Shown: positions 1 to 11,635, counted from the first letter of the stretch. The stretch: DNA of 64,000 nucleotides from Pantoea sp. (GCF_028283705.1 NZ_JAPWKD010000019.1:62001-126000), one strand, 5' to 3'. The notes: generated by a model from the letters alone, not told the origin. Numbers and translations are program-made.

Positions 1-2
1 GG

Positions 3-3000
3 GCCTTTTCTATCAGTGGTGGCGTGGCAAATAATCTTCTGCTGGAGAAGGGGGGCGTATTATCTGTTCTGTCTGGCACCAGTGCGACAAACACCACCGT
101 TGGCTCAGCAGGAGCGGCGTTAGTTGCCAGCGGCGGAACGGCCCTCGGTACTACCGTAACCAGCAATGGCAGCCAGATAATCCTTGCCGGCGGCTCAGCC
201 TCCTCTTCTGTCCTTAATGGCGGACAGGAAACGGTAACAGGGACGGCGACAGGGACTACGGTGAACCTGAACGGGGTGCAATACGTAAGCGCAGGTGGCG
301 TGGCTGCCGGCACTATCCTGAATTCCGGGGGGATTCAGGAAGTTTATGGCAGTGCCACTTCTGCCATCGTAAATTCCCGCGGCACACAATATGTTGAGAG
401 CGGCGGCAGCGCCAGTGCAACCACCGTTGAGGGCGGTAATCAGTACGTCTACAGCGGCGGGGCGGCGATGGATACCGTGGTGAATTCGGGTGGACAGATT
501 AATACGTTGGGTAGTGTCACCTCCGCCACGATTAATAATGGCGGAAGAGTGTTCCTCTACAGTGGCGGCTCAACCAATGCGACCCAGATCAATTCTGGCG
601 GTATCGAATACGTCAATTCAGGAACTTCAAGCACTTCAGCTGTGCTGAACTCAGGTGGCTACCAGGCGATATATGCTGGCGGTGAAGCCGTTGCGGCCAC
701 GGTGTCGGGGGGAACTCAACAGGTCTTTGGTGAAGCGACGTCAACCACGCTGAATTCAGGCGGTGCCCAATATGTTTACAGCAGCGGCACGGCGACCGGT
801 ACACAGATAGGTAGCGGCGCGGCTCAGGGTATCTATGGGACAGCCAACTCAACTACGGTGACGTCTGGCGGCGCGGAGTATGTTTACAACGGCGGCACGG
901 CGAACTGGACTACCGTGACCAATAACGGCTACATGAACGTCAATAGCGGCGGTTCTGCCTCCGATGCCACAGTCAACTCCGGGGGAACGTTGTATGTCAA
1001 TGATGGTGCCAGCGCCACCGGTCTGACGCTGGCATCCGGCGCGGTGCTGATTACCAGTACCGGTGCCGCTCTTGCGGGTACCAACGCACTGGGCGCGTTT
1101 TCTATCAGCGGCGGTCAGGCACAAAACGTGTTGCTGGAGAACAACGGCTTTCTGAATGTCAAATCTGGCGACTCATCGATCGGGACGGTGATTAACCAGG
1201 GGGGTTGGGAGTACGTCACCGGCCATGCCACTGGCACCACGGTGAATTCAGGCGGCGTGCAGAGCGTACTGGGCACCGTGACCTCAACCACCGTTAACTC
1301 TGGCGGTACGCTTTCGGTATTTAACGGCGGCATAGCCTCCAGTTCTATCATTAACAATGGCGGGCTCCTGTCAGTCAGCAGTGGTGGTACCGCCACTGAC
1401 ACTACGGTGGCGGCGGGGGGGCTACTTAATATTGCGGATGGCGGCGTGCTGACTCTGGCAAACAGCAGCTTCGTCAACGACGGCGTCACCACCTATGACA
1501 CCAGCACCAGTGCGTCGCTCAACACAGACATCAGCGGTAGCGGGCAGCTCACCAAGAACGGTTCCGGTACGCTTACGCTGGGCGGCACTTTCAGCCAGTC
1601 ACAGGTTAACCTCAATGACGGCGCACTGATCATGGACGGCCTGCAGGCGACCACGGACATTGTCGCGCAGTCCGGTACCTCGCTGTCGCTGGTTAACAGC
1701 ACCACCCTGACCGGTATCATCGATCCGACTGACGTGAACATTGACCAGAGCAGTAGCTGGAATATCACCGGTGACTCACTGGTCGATACCCTGACGAATG
1801 CAGGCAGCATCGTATTTGTACCGTCGCAGGGAGCCTTTACCCCGTATACGCTGACTGTGACCAACCTGGTCGGGAATGGCGGCACCATCACCCTCTACAC
1901 CGTGGCGGGCGACAGCAGCTCACCGATCGATAAAGTCGTTATTGATGGCGGCCAGGCTACCGGTAGCACCGGCCTGCTGGTGCTGAACCGGGGTGGACTG
2001 GGTGCCCAGACCACTGGCAACGGTATCGCGGTGATCCAGGCCATTAACGGGGGTACGACCGACGTCGGCGCGTTTACCCTGAACCAGCCGCTGGTGGCGG
2101 GTGCGTATTCCTACAGCCTGTATCGCAATGCTGACCAGAGCTGGTACCTGACTTCACAGCTGACGCAAACGCCCGCTACGGATACCGGTAGCACCACGCC
2201 GGATGAAGGTAGCAGCGACACTACGCCGGTCAGCGGTACTACCAACTACCGTGATGGCATGTGGAGCTATGCGGCGCTGCCTTCACTGTCACTCGATTTC
2301 GATCGCCTGGTGGCAGGCACGGCGGATACGCGCTTCCATTACGCGCCGGACAGCCGGGTCTGGGGCCGTCTGGTGGCGGGCCATCTGCGCCATGCGGACA
2401 GCGGCAGCCTGACAGGCGGCAGCGTGCCGGAAAGCAGCAGCGCGTATAGTTTCCTGCAATTGGGTGGGGATCTCTGGCAGCTTGACGGCGCCAATGCCGA
2501 CTGGCGGGCAGGGCTGTACGGTGCCACCGGCCTGATGCGCAGCGATGTCTGGCGTGACGGCGGCAGCCACGCGGCGGGTACTGATCGCGACACCTCTTAT
2601 ACCGGTGGCGTGTATCTGTCGGGCCACAGCCATGCAGGTTTGCATGTTGACGGGGTGCTGCAGGCGAGTCATCACAGCCTGTCTACCAACTCGAACGACG
2701 GTACGCGGTTGTCAACCGATGGCACTGGCTGGCTGGCCTCGGCAGAAGTCGGACAGGCGTTCAGCGTCGGATCAAACCTGTCACTGGAACCGCAGTTGCA
2801 GTACACGGTGCAGGGCCTTAGCGTGGATGACGCACAGGATGAAGCAGCATCACTCAGCTGGTCCAACACTCATCGCCAGTCGGTCCGTGCAGGTCTGAAG
2901 GTTGGCTCGTCGCAGGATGCGAAGGCGAAGTTGAGCTGGTGGGTTACGCCATCGATAACGCAGAGCTACGGCGGCCACAGCGGCGTGACGGCATCGGTGC

Positions 3001-3191
3001 CGGGTGTGGCGGGATCGGAAGCATCGTTCAGGAGCAACCTGTCGGGTACCGGGGTTGGGATCAACGGTGGTCTGGACGCACGCATCCGTCAGAACGTGAC
3101 GCTGGGTGTGCAGGGGGGCTGGTCTGATGCGCTGCACGGCGCGGAATCCGGCGGCTACTATGGACAGGTCAGACTGGGCGTGTCGTTCTGA
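3..3191 (+). CDS. AIDA-type autotransporter adhesin, 5' end outside window
   Basis: This is a type V secreted surface protein, probably an adhesin. The open frame runs in from base 1, and the first in-frame GTG (base 24) lies inside a repeat, so the true start is upstream. Roughly residues 1-480 are about 19-residue AIDA repeats of the form NSGG-x-Q-x-V-x-x-GG-x-A-x-x-T-x-V, expected to stack as a right-handed beta-helix. A Ser/Thr-rich linker near residues 725-750 precedes a C-terminal autotransporter beta-barrel (about residues 780-1055) that ends in an aromatic Phe, as outer-membrane proteins do. A unit beginning AFSISGG occurs at bases 3 and 1095, showing an internal duplication. The family is certain; the ligand is unknown. 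Confidence 0.9.
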   Translation, partial: AFSISGGVANNLLLEKGGVLSVLSGTSATNTTVGSAGAALVASGGTALGTTVTSNGSQIILAGGSASSSVLNGGQETVTGTATGTTVNLNGVQYVSAGGVAAGTILNSGGIQEVYGSATSAIVNSRGTQYVESGGSASATTVEGGNQYVYSGGAAMDTVVNSGGQINTLGSVTSATINNGGRVFLYSGGSTNATQINSGGIEYVNSGTSSTSAVLNSGGYQAIYAGGEAVAATVSGGTQQVFGEATSTTLNSGGAQYVYSSGTATGTQIGSGAAQGIYGTANSTTVTSGGAEYVYNGGTANWTTVTNNGYMNVNSGGSASDATVNSGGTLYVNDGASATGLTLASGAVLITSTGAALAGTNALGAFSISGGQAQNVLLENNGFLNVKSGDSSIGTVINQGGWEYVTGHATGTTVNSGGVQSVLGTVTSTTVNSGGTLSVFNGGIASSSIINNGGLLSVSSGGTATDTTVAAGGLLNIADGGVLTLANSSFVNDGVTTYDTSTSASLNTDISGSGQLTKNGSGTLTLGGTFSQSQVNLNDGALIMDGLQATTDIVAQSGTSLSLVNSTTLTGIIDPTDVNIDQSSSWNITGDSLVDTLTNAGSIVFVPSQGAFTPYTLTVTNLVGNGGTITLYTVAGDSSSPIDKVVIDGGQATGSTGLLVLNRGGLGAQTTGNGIAVIQAINGGTTDVGAFTLNQPLVAGAYSYSLYRNADQSWYLTSQLTQTPATDTGSTTPDEGSSDTTPVSGTTNYRDGMWSYAALPSLSLDFDRLVAGTADTRFHYAPDSRVWGRLVAGHLRHADSGSLTGGSVPESSSAYSFLQLGGDLWQLDGANADWRAGLYGATGLMRSDVWRDGGSHAAGTDRDTSYTGGVYLSGHSHAGLHVDGVLQASHHSLSTNSNDGTRLSTDGTGWLASAEVGQAFSVGSNLSLEPQLQYTVQGLSVDDAQDEAASLSWSNTHRQSVRAGLKVGSSQDAKAKLSWWVTPSITQSYGGHSGVTASVPGVAGSEASFRSNLSGTGVGINGGLDARIRQNVTLGVQGGWSDALHGAESGGYYGQVRLGVSF

Positions 3192-3207
3192 TCATCATTA
3201 ATTAACA

Positions 3208-3236
3208 AGCCGGGCATCTTTGCCCGGTTTTTTTTT
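3208..3236 (+). terminator. Rho-independent terminator of the autotransporter gene
   Basis: A CCGGGCA/TGCCCGG stem, extended by AA/TT pairs, with a TCTT loop is followed by nine T residues. It starts 16 bases after the autotransporter stop codon. Confidence 0.92.
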
Positions 3237-3569
3237 ATCTTTAATAATGCCAGCCATGCCTGAATATCTTACTGGCCCTGTTATGGAGCATCCTCATCCC
3301 TAAAATAGTGCGCTGGATCTCACTATTTTCTGCGATCCTTTCCCTGAGAGATACCCGTCAGTATGCCCAGGTATCATTGAAAATATCACACAACATTCTG
3401 ATAAATAACCAATAAACATATTCCTGACCTTAATGTCACAAGATGGCATTCTTTATGCATTATCAAAATCATAATGGCATTATGAAAATGCACTTTGTTT
3501 TGAGTGAGTGTGGGTTAAGCAGGCCTGGACATACGTCTGGCGTCGTTTCGCTTCTATGAGGATCTCCCT
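3237..3569. other. Intergenic region upstream of the first ABC importer
   Basis: No gene is supported in this 333-base stretch. It holds a perfect 9-base inverted repeat, AAAATAGTG at 3302-3310 and CACTATTTT at 3321-3329, with a 10-base spacer. An AT-rich stretch with repeated GCATTAT words (about 3450-3490) follows and probably carries the promoter for the amino-acid transporter operon. I could not settle on specific -35 and -10 boxes. Confidence 0.4.
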
Positions 3570-4439
3570 GTGGCTAAAAATGCAATCAGCTGTACCTGGC
3601 AAAGAAAAACCCTCAGCGCCGTTGTGCTGGCCAGCGCCGTACTCGGACTGTCTGGAGTCAGTGGCACCGCATCTGCTAACGAACTGGCGGACATCAAAGC
3701 ACACGGCGAGATGGTGTGCGGCACGCTCTCCACCACCGAGCCAATGGGGTTTACTGATGCCAAAACCCGTAAAGTTGTCGGATTTGATGTTGATGTTTGT
3801 CAGGCATTGGCCGATCAACTCGGCGTGAAAATGGTGCAGAAAACCCTGTCAGTGGAAGCACGCATTCCGGAATTACAGATTGGCCGGGTTGATATCCTTT
3901 CCGCCGCACTCGGTTACACAGCAGAAAGGGCAAAACAGATTGATTTCACTTCCTCACATTTCCAGGTACCCCTGAAAGTGCTGGTGCCGGTCAGCGATGG
4001 CGATAAATCCCTGGCGGATTTGGACGATAAACGTGTCGGCATGACTTCCGGGTCCACTTCTGAATATTGGTTGCGCAAATCTTTCCCGAAAATCGGCGTC
4101 GTTACCTATCACGATTCCCCGTCAGCATTTCTGGCACTTCAGCAACGGAAAATCAGCGGGCAGGCATTCGCACAAACCTCCGGCATCCGTTATCTGCAGG
4201 CCGGGAAAGGGAAATATACCTTCATCGATCAGCCGATTGGCTGGGAACCCAACGCGCTGGGCGTCAGAAAAGGCGAACCTGAATTTCTGGCGGCGGTTAA
4301 CAGCGCACTGGAAAAAATGGAGCAGGAAGGCAAACTGGATGCCATCTGGAATAAATGGCTGGGTAAGGGTACCGTCTATAATATGCCGCGGGAACATAAA
4401 TTAGAACCGATCGAACAAATCAAACTCAGTACAGAATAA
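3570..4439 (+). CDS. Polar amino-acid ABC importer, periplasmic binding protein
   Basis: This is a family 3 solute-binding protein of 289 residues, which captures an amino acid in the periplasm for the membrane complex encoded just downstream. A cleavable signal peptide ends near residue 36 (TASA-NE). The mature part shows the family layout, with VGFDVDVCQAL after the first strand, the conserved RxxxIDFTSS-like segment, and a hinge TSGS motif near residue 160. GTG at 3570 is preferred because GAGGATC lies 8 bases upstream. A 160-base gap with a small hairpin (CCGCA/TGCGG near 4467-4487) separates it from the permease genes, a common way to keep binding-protein expression high. The substrate is not readable from sequence. 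Confidence 0.85.
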   Translation: MAKNAISCTWQRKTLSAVVLASAVLGLSGVSGTASANELADIKAHGEMVCGTLSTTEPMGFTDAKTRKVVGFDVDVCQALADQLGVKMVQKTLSVEARIPELQIGRVDILSAALGYTAERAKQIDFTSSHFQVPLKVLVPVSDGDKSLADLDDKRVGMTSGSTSEYWLRKSFPKIGVVTYHDSPSAFLALQQRKISGQAFAQTSGIRYLQAGKGKYTFIDQPIGWEPNALGVRKGEPEFLAAVNSALEKMEQEGKLDAIWNKWLGKGTVYNMPREHKLEPIEQIKLSTE

Positions 4440-4599
4440 ATCGCCGAAAAATAGATGATGATAATGCCGCATCTGATTCCGGTGCGGTAATCATTACGCC
4501 TGTTTTGCAAGAAACGAATATCAACCTCTATACGCAGTTATCTCATCATGATGATTATTGATTATTACGGATCTCACTGCGTTAAGGAGCTGAGTTGCG

Positions 4600-5298
4600 A
4601 TGGTAAGTTTTGATCCACTTTCACTGCTGCAGGGTGCTTATTTGCAGTGGCTGATAACAGGTCTGGAAACAACATTAAGCCTTTTTGCTTTATGTCTGAT
4701 CTCCAGCTTTATTCTGGCATTATTTCTGACCGCGATGCGTATATCAGGTATTGCCCCCCTGCGCTGGTTTGTCGTTATTTATGTCGAATATCACCGTAAT
4801 GTGCCGGTACTGGTTCAGTTGCTGCTGTGGTATTTCGGACTGTCGGCAGTGTTACCCGATATATTGTCTCAGTGGGTCAATGAGCACGGCAGTGAATTCT
4901 TCTTTGCCTATGTGGCACTGACGCTGAATACCGCGGCATTTATGTCTGAAGATCTGCGCAGTGGCTTGCGCTCCATTGCCAGTGGCCAGATGGAAGCCTG
5001 CCGGGCGCTGGGGCTAACTTTTGCCCAGGCCATGCGGGATGTGATTTTACCGCAGTCGATTCGCGTCTCTGTTCCGCCACTCATTAATCAGTCACTGGCA
5101 TTGTACAAGGCCACCAGCCTGGCAATGGCGATCAGCGTTGCAGAGCTCACCTACGCGGCCAAGCAGATTGAAAATGAAACCTTCAGGACCTTTGAAGCGT
5201 TCGCCATTGTCTCGGTGATTTATTTGCTGGGCTCGTTACTGATCGTTGGCGTCGGCTTTGCTTACGATCGTTTCATTTACCACGCCGGGAGCCGCTAA
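4600..5298 (+). CDS. Polar amino-acid ABC importer, permease 1 (GltJ/HisM type)
   Basis: An inner-membrane permease of 232 residues in the HisMQ/GltJK class, with about five hydrophobic helices. The cytoplasmic EAA loop, which contacts the ATPase, reads EACRALGLTFAQAMRDVILPQ near residues 129-150. ATG at 4600 follows AAGGAGCTGAG, a strong ribosome-binding site. The next gene starts one base after the stop, so the two permeases are probably translationally coupled and form a heterodimer. Confidence 0.9.
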   Translation: MVSFDPLSLLQGAYLQWLITGLETTLSLFALCLISSFILALFLTAMRISGIAPLRWFVVIYVEYHRNVPVLVQLLLWYFGLSAVLPDILSQWVNEHGSEFFFAYVALTLNTAAFMSEDLRSGLRSIASGQMEACRALGLTFAQAMRDVILPQSIRVSVPPLINQSLALYKATSLAMAISVAELTYAAKQIENETFRTFEAFAIVSVIYLLGSLLIVGVGFAYDRFIYHAGSR

Positions 5299-5299
5299 G

Positions 5300-5989
5300 A
5301 TGAACGATATGCTTTCAATCGTGGTGAACTATCGCGACCTGATTCTGGTGGGGGGTTATCCCGACGGACCGCTGGGCGGATTAGCCCTGACGTTGCTGAT
5401 TGCGGCGGCGGGTTTAATCTGCGCCTTCCCGCTGGCGATATTGATCGGCATTGCCCGCACCAGCAAACATAAAATCATCTATGTGCCGGTAACACTATTT
5501 TCCAGCGTGATTCGCGGCCTGCCGGTATTGATGCTGGTGTTCTGGTCTTATTTTGCGGTGCCGTTAATTTCCGGCCATTCTATCTCGGGCGTGAAGACGC
5601 TGACGGTGGCGTTGATTATTTACGAAATGGCATTTTTAGGCGAAGTGGTCAGGGCCGGTATTAATGCGATTCCAAAGGGACAAACTGAAGCTGCCCGTAC
5701 CCTGGGGATCAGTTATACCCGAACTATGTTTGAAATTATTTTGCCGCAGGCATTATTTAATATGATCCCCAGTATTCTGAATCAGTTTATCAACCTGATT
5801 AAAAATACCTCGCTGGGTTATGTCATTGGCGTTGCCGAATTAACCTACTCCGCTTATCAAATCAACACGCTGGAGTTAACCAAACCGCTCCAGGTATTTG
5901 GCGTGCTGGCAATTATTTATTTCATTATCTGTTTTTCGCTGACGCAGCTGGTTGGAAAACTGGAAAGCGTCCTAAAGAAAAAACACTAA
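5300..5989 (+). CDS. Polar amino-acid ABC importer, permease 2 (GltK type)
   Basis: The second inner-membrane permease, 229 residues from the ATG at 5300. An in-frame upstream start at 5246 would overlap the first permease and add a non-family extension, so it is rejected. The EAA loop [22 protein letters not shown] lies near residues 131-152, and the terminal helices resemble GltK and GlnP. It sits between permease 1 and the ATPase, giving the complete order binding protein, permease, permease, ATPase. Confidence 0.9.
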   Translation: MNDMLSIVVNYRDLILVGGYPDGPLGGLALTLLIAAAGLICAFPLAILIGIARTSKHKIIYVPVTLFSSVIRGLPVLMLVFWSYFAVPLISGHSISGVKTLTVALIIYEMAFLGEVVRAGINAIPKGQTEAARTLGISYTRTMFEIILPQALFNMIPSILNQFINLIKNTSLGYVIGVAELTYSAYQINTLELTKPLQVFGVLAIIYFIICFSLTQLVGKLESVLKKKH

Positions 5990-6011
5990 GTTAACCTGCA
6001 GGAGAGGGCAG

Positions 6012-7954
<1,943 letters not shown>

Positions 7955-7960
7955 GCCACT

Positions 7961-7980
7961 GCCCGGGCTTCCACCCGGGC
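7961..7980 (+). terminator. GC-rich hairpin after the aminotransferase gene
   Basis: GCCCGGG and CCCGGGC form a perfect 7-base stem with a 6-base loop, 6 bases after the stop codon. No T-run follows, so it may only pause RNA polymerase or protect the transcript end. Confidence 0.4.
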
Positions 7981-8016
7981 CACATTGCAACCTGAACATC
8001 TTTTGGCCGATTCACA

Positions 8017-9210
8017 ATGCTGACCACGACTTTTCCTGTGTTTAAAGAACCGATGACCCGCAGGTATTTAATGGGGCAGGCCGCATCAATCCTCGGTTTA
8101 TGGACGCAAAACGTCACCCTGAATTTACTGTTATGGCAGATGAGTCATTCACCCTGGCTGCTCGGGGTGCTGAACTTCTTGCTGTACTGTCCATCTCTGG
8201 TGGTTCCGTTGCTGTTTGGCAGCCGTCTGACGCCATCACGGGTGAAAACCATCATGATGCGCATCCTGTGTTTCTCGATGACCATCACCACGTTGCTGCT
8301 CGCCAGTGTGATCTTTGGTTTCATCAGCCCGACTTTCGTGCTGCTGGTGGCGGCAGTCGCCGGGTGCATCTCCTCAATGGAGCTTCCAACCCGACAACTG
8401 CTGCTGACCAGCAGCCTGCACGACAAATCCCTGATGTATAACGCCGTTGCCATGAACACCATGGTATTCAACATCGGGCGGATGTTTGGCCCAGCGCTGG
8501 CCGCCTATAGCTTTAACCATGTGGGAGCCGTCGGGGGATTCGTCATCTCCCTGTGTGGGTTGACGACCATGTTCTGCGCGGTACGTACCATTCAGGTGGT
8601 GGAAACGGAACACAGCCAACGCCGCGCCGGGGGGATGCGCAACGCGCTGCGTTTCGTCACCCAGGATAGCTTTGCGCTGCGCTTTTTACCGATGCTGGCC
8701 TTTGTCGGGATCTTCGCCGGCTCTTATCAGTCGCTGATCCCGGTACTGGCGGCGCAGAGTTTCCATGATACCGCACGCTACACCGGCTGGTTTTTCAGTA
8801 GCGCGGGTGTCGGCTCGCTCTGCTCGGCGGTGTTTATCTCCAGCCGGGTGTCACACCAGCAGCTACTGCAATGGTTGCAGGTTGCACCCTGGAGCGGGGT
8901 TGTGGCTCTGGGCGGCATCGCCTTGTCCCATCAGCCGCTGCTGACCTGCCTGTGCTTTCTGTTGCTGGGGTTATCCCTGACGTTTTTCTCCACCATGATC
9001 AATTCTACCCTGCAACACCGCAGCCCGCCCGAGTTGCGCGGCGGGGTGGTTGGTCTCTACAGCATGTCATTTCAGGGCACCATGCCGCTCGGCAACCTGC
9101 TGGTCGGCATGCTGGCCTCGGTGGGCAATATCACCCTGACTTTTATGGTGATGGCGGTAGCACTGGCTGTTTTGCTTGCCGGGCAGTGGGGGCTTCTGAA
9201 GTGGAAATAA
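8017..9210 (+). CDS. MFS transporter, EntS/MFS_3-like exporter
   Basis: A 12-helix major facilitator protein of 397 residues, similar in arrangement to the EntS group: an early LGLWTQNVTLNLLLW helix, then charged loop GSRLTPSRVK near residues 67-76, and TRQLLLTSSLHDK near 124-136. Members often export small molecules or siderophores, but the substrate here is unknown. It is separated by about 60 bases from the aminotransferase and lies 35 bases ahead of the dehydrogenase, so it probably belongs to the same leading transcription unit. Confidence 0.8.
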   Translation: MLTTTFPVFKEPMTRRYLMGQAASILGLWTQNVTLNLLLWQMSHSPWLLGVLNFLLYCPSLVVPLLFGSRLTPSRVKTIMMRILCFSMTITTLLLASVIFGFISPTFVLLVAAVAGCISSMELPTRQLLLTSSLHDKSLMYNAVAMNTMVFNIGRMFGPALAAYSFNHVGAVGGFVISLCGLTTMFCAVRTIQVVETEHSQRRAGGMRNALRFVTQDSFALRFLPMLAFVGIFAGSYQSLIPVLAAQSFHDTARYTGWFFSSAGVGSLCSAVFISSRVSHQQLLQWLQVAPWSGVVALGGIALSHQPLLTCLCFLLLGLSLTFFSTMINSTLQHRSPPELRGGVVGLYSMSFQGTMPLGNLLVGMLASVGNITLTFMVMAVALAVLLAGQWGLLKWK

Positions 9211-9245
9211 CCCCTTCCTATAACGACGCAATGAAAGAACAAAAG

Positions 9246-10187
9246 ATGAAAAAAACAATATTGATGGCGCGCACGCTGCCGGATGAGTTGGTTAAGCAGT
9301 TACGTGAACATTATCACCTCGTTGGCCCATTAACCCGTCTGGATGGCAGCGATTTGCCGGAAGGAGCGGAGTCAGCCGAGGTTCTGCTGACCATGAGCAG
9401 CATTAAAACCGATAAGGCACTGATCGATGCATTGCCAAAGTTGCAGCTGGTGAGTTGCTATGGCTCCGGGGTGGAGTTTGTTGATTGCGAGTATCTGAAA
9501 CAGCGAGGTATCGCCCTGACCAATGCCGCCGGAACCAATGCCAGCAGCGTGGCGGAGTTCGCCATGGGGCTGATTTTAGCCGGATCGCGGCATATTTTAT
9601 CGGGTGACCGTTTTCTGCGTACCGGTCTGTGGAAAGGCAACAGCGTCGAACGTTATCACCTCGTGCCGGGATTACAGGATTGCCGACTTGGCATCTACGG
9701 GCTGGGGGAAATTGGCAGTCGCATCGCCCGTCTGGGAGAGGCATTTAATATGTCCATCGGCTATCACAGCCGCAGTCGCAAGCCGGTGCCTTATCAGTAT
9801 CTGGCGAGCCTGGAAGCCCTGGCTGACTGGGCTGATATTCTGGTGGTCGCCACCCGCGGCAGCGAAGAAAACTATCACGCCATCAACGACAATATTCTTC
9901 AGCGATTGGGTCCGCACGGGTATTTGATCAACATTGCGCGTGGAATGCTGGTGGATGAAACCGCGCTATGTAATGCGCTGGACAACGGCCAGCTGGCGGG
10001 GGCCGCTCTGGATGTTTATGAATCCGAACCCGCCGTTTCCGCCCGCTTACGCGCTACGCAAAACGTGATTCTGACACCGCATATCGCTGCCAATACCCAT
10101 TATGCACAAGCCGCGCAGCAGAAACGTATGCTGGACAATGTTGAATTGTATTTCTCAGGCAGTGAGCTGATTGGCAGGGTATGTTAA
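9246..10187 (+). CDS. D-isomer-specific 2-hydroxyacid dehydrogenase
   Basis: A 313-residue cytoplasmic NAD(P)-dependent oxidoreductase of the glyoxylate/hydroxypyruvate reductase group. The catalytic domain surrounds a Rossmann domain with GLGEIG at 152-157. Catalytic residues expected for the family are visible: R232 in NIARG, a glutamate in DVYESEP (255-262) and H279 in TPHIAANT. An ATG at 9231 would add five residues; neither start has a strong ribosome-binding site, and the 9246 start matches the usual KKTILM beginning. The enzyme probably interconverts a 2-keto acid from the upstream aminotransferase and a D-hydroxy acid. The substrate is unproven. Confidence 0.85.
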   Translation: MKKTILMARTLPDELVKQLREHYHLVGPLTRLDGSDLPEGAESAEVLLTMSSIKTDKALIDALPKLQLVSCYGSGVEFVDCEYLKQRGIALTNAAGTNASSVAEFAMGLILAGSRHILSGDRFLRTGLWKGNSVERYHLVPGLQDCRLGIYGLGEIGSRIARLGEAFNMSIGYHSRSRKPVPYQYLASLEALADWADILVVATRGSEENYHAINDNILQRLGPHGYLINIARGMLVDETALCNALDNGQLAGAALDVYESEPAVSARLRATQNVILTPHIAANTHYAQAAQQKRMLDNVELYFSGSELIGRVC

Positions 10188-10242
10188 TGCTAGTACATTA
10201 CTTTTCATTGAATAACGGCTTTTGTTTACCTGACAGGAAATT

Positions 10243-10959
10243 ATGGCAAGGCAGAAAACTACCGATATCGATCGTTCCGTCAAAGCGGTTAAGCGTACCC
10301 TGGCCATCTTAGATGCCTTTGTTGATCACCCTGGTGGCATGACGCTGGGAGAACTGGAAGAAGCGACAGGTTTGTTTAAAAGCGTCATCATGCGTTACAT
10401 GCTGTCGCTGGAGGCGGAGCGCTACGTGTCCAAGCGGGTTGATGGTTGCTATGAACTGGGTTCCCGCGCCTATCAATTAGGTTGTACTTACGAGCGAACT
10501 TTCAACCTGCGCGAACACGTCATGCCGGTGCTGAATAAACTGACGGAAGTGACAGTGGAAAGCAGCTCCTTCTTTGTGCGTGAAGGGGATTTTCGTCTGT
10601 GTCTGTATCGGAAAGATTCGCCGCAACATATTCGCTCCAGCGTCCCTGTCGGCACCTTGTTGCCGATGGACGATACCTCCGCAGCGACAGCCTTACGCCA
10701 TTTTGAGCAGGGGATACCGGAAGGCTGGTCTTACGCGCAGGGCGTGTTCACCTCTACTGGCGCGGGGAGTAACCTGCCGACCAGCCTGACTGCCTCGATG
10801 TCGGTTCCCATTTTTAAGCACGATAACCAGCTGGCGGGTGCATTGGGCATTTCCGGTCCGATCATTCGCTTCGATCCGGCTAATCCCGACAGCCAGCAGT
10901 TGTTAATCGAAGAAGCCAGAAAACTGTCCTATGCGCTCGGGGCAACCATCTATGAATAA
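10243..10959 (+). CDS. IclR-family transcriptional regulator
   Basis: A 238-residue regulator with an N-terminal winged helix-turn-helix (about residues 14-75, VKRTLAILDAFVDHPGGMTLGELEEATG) and a C-terminal IclR effector domain. IclR proteins usually control catabolic operons by sensing a small acid. The DNA-binding domain carries the family's TLGELEEATGLFKSVIMRYMLSL recognition region. Its stop codon overlaps the start region of the following GntR gene, so both regulators should be made from one message. Likely targets are the flanking transport and catabolic operons. Confidence 0.88.
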   Translation: MARQKTTDIDRSVKAVKRTLAILDAFVDHPGGMTLGELEEATGLFKSVIMRYMLSLEAERYVSKRVDGCYELGSRAYQLGCTYERTFNLREHVMPVLNKLTEVTVESSSFFVREGDFRLCLYRKDSPQHIRSSVPVGTLLPMDDTSAATALRHFEQGIPEGWSYAQGVFTSTGAGSNLPTSLTASMSVPIFKHDNQLAGALGISGPIIRFDPANPDSQQLLIEEARKLSYALGATIYE

Positions 10960-11629
10960 GGGAATGCCTATTTCACGCACCACGTTGCACAGTGAAATAG
11001 CCGATGCCATCCGGGAGATGATCGTCAGCGGTGAGCTGGAGCCGGGCGACAGAATACCGGAGAAAGATCTTTGTGAACGGTTTGGTATTTCCCGCACCCC
11101 GTTGCGGGAGGCGCTCAAGGTGCTGGCAACCGAGGGGATGCTGGTTCTGCTGCCGCAGCGCGGTGCACGCGTAGCGATGCTTACCGATGAAGAACTGTAC
11201 GAGTTGTTTCCCATCATCGCCAGCCTGGAAGGGCTGGCCTGTGAATTAGCCTGCGAGAAAATAACTGATGACGAGCTTATCGCTATCGAACAGCTGCACG
11301 CCGCTATGCTGCAAACTTACCAGCAGCAGGACAAACTGGAATACGCCCGGCTGAATCGGGAAATCCATCTTGCGTTGTTCGCTGCCGCCCGTAATCAATC
11401 CCTGCTGGCGCTCTACCGCAACCTGGAGCAGCGCATCCGTAATATTCGCCATACCGTGCGCCAGTTGCCTGATGACTGGCGGCTGGCGATGCAGGAACAT
11501 GAGGAGATCATGATCTGCCTGCGCGCGCGCGAATCCACCCGTCTGGCGCAAACCATGCGTCAGCACGTAATGAGTACCGCCAACGCGGTGCGCAACGCGA
11601 TGAACGCCAGCCGACCTGCGGTTGACTGA
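10952..11629 (+). CDS. GntR-family (FCD subgroup) transcriptional regulator
   Basis: A 225-residue FadR-like regulator. The winged helix occupies about residues 8-75, with the typical RIPEKDLCERFGISRTPLREALK core. The C-terminal all-helical FCD ligand domain contains the metal/ligand-type acidic and histidine residues, for example NREIHLALFAAA. ATG at 10952 overlaps the IclR stop by 8 bases; ATG at 10964 is an alternative, while 10931 lies well inside the IclR gene. FCD regulators respond to carboxylic acids or amino acids. Two tandem overlapping regulators of different families are unusual. Confidence 0.87.
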   Translation: MNKGMPISRTTLHSEIADAIREMIVSGELEPGDRIPEKDLCERFGISRTPLREALKVLATEGMLVLLPQRGARVAMLTDEELYELFPIIASLEGLACELACEKITDDELIAIEQLHAAMLQTYQQQDKLEYARLNREIHLALFAAARNQSLLALYRNLEQRIRNIRHTVRQLPDDWRLAMQEHEEIMICLRARESTRLAQTMRQHVMSTANAVRNAMNASRPAVD

Positions 11630-11635
11630 CGATTT

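Noticed and set aside
100..1460. Periodic repeats that could be taken for a CRISPR array
   Set aside because: The repeats are in-frame AIDA protein repeats of about 57 bases with drifting sequence, lie in an open coding frame and have no cas genes nearby.
195..3137. Several long antisense frames inside the autotransporter gene
   Set aside because: They are by-products of the GC-rich, repeat-biased coding strand; none has a family match, a ribosome-binding site or its own regulatory context.
8871..9245. N-terminal extension of the 2-hydroxyacid dehydrogenase frame
   Set aside because: It lies inside the MFS gene in another frame, has no family similarity and crosses the MFS stop codon.
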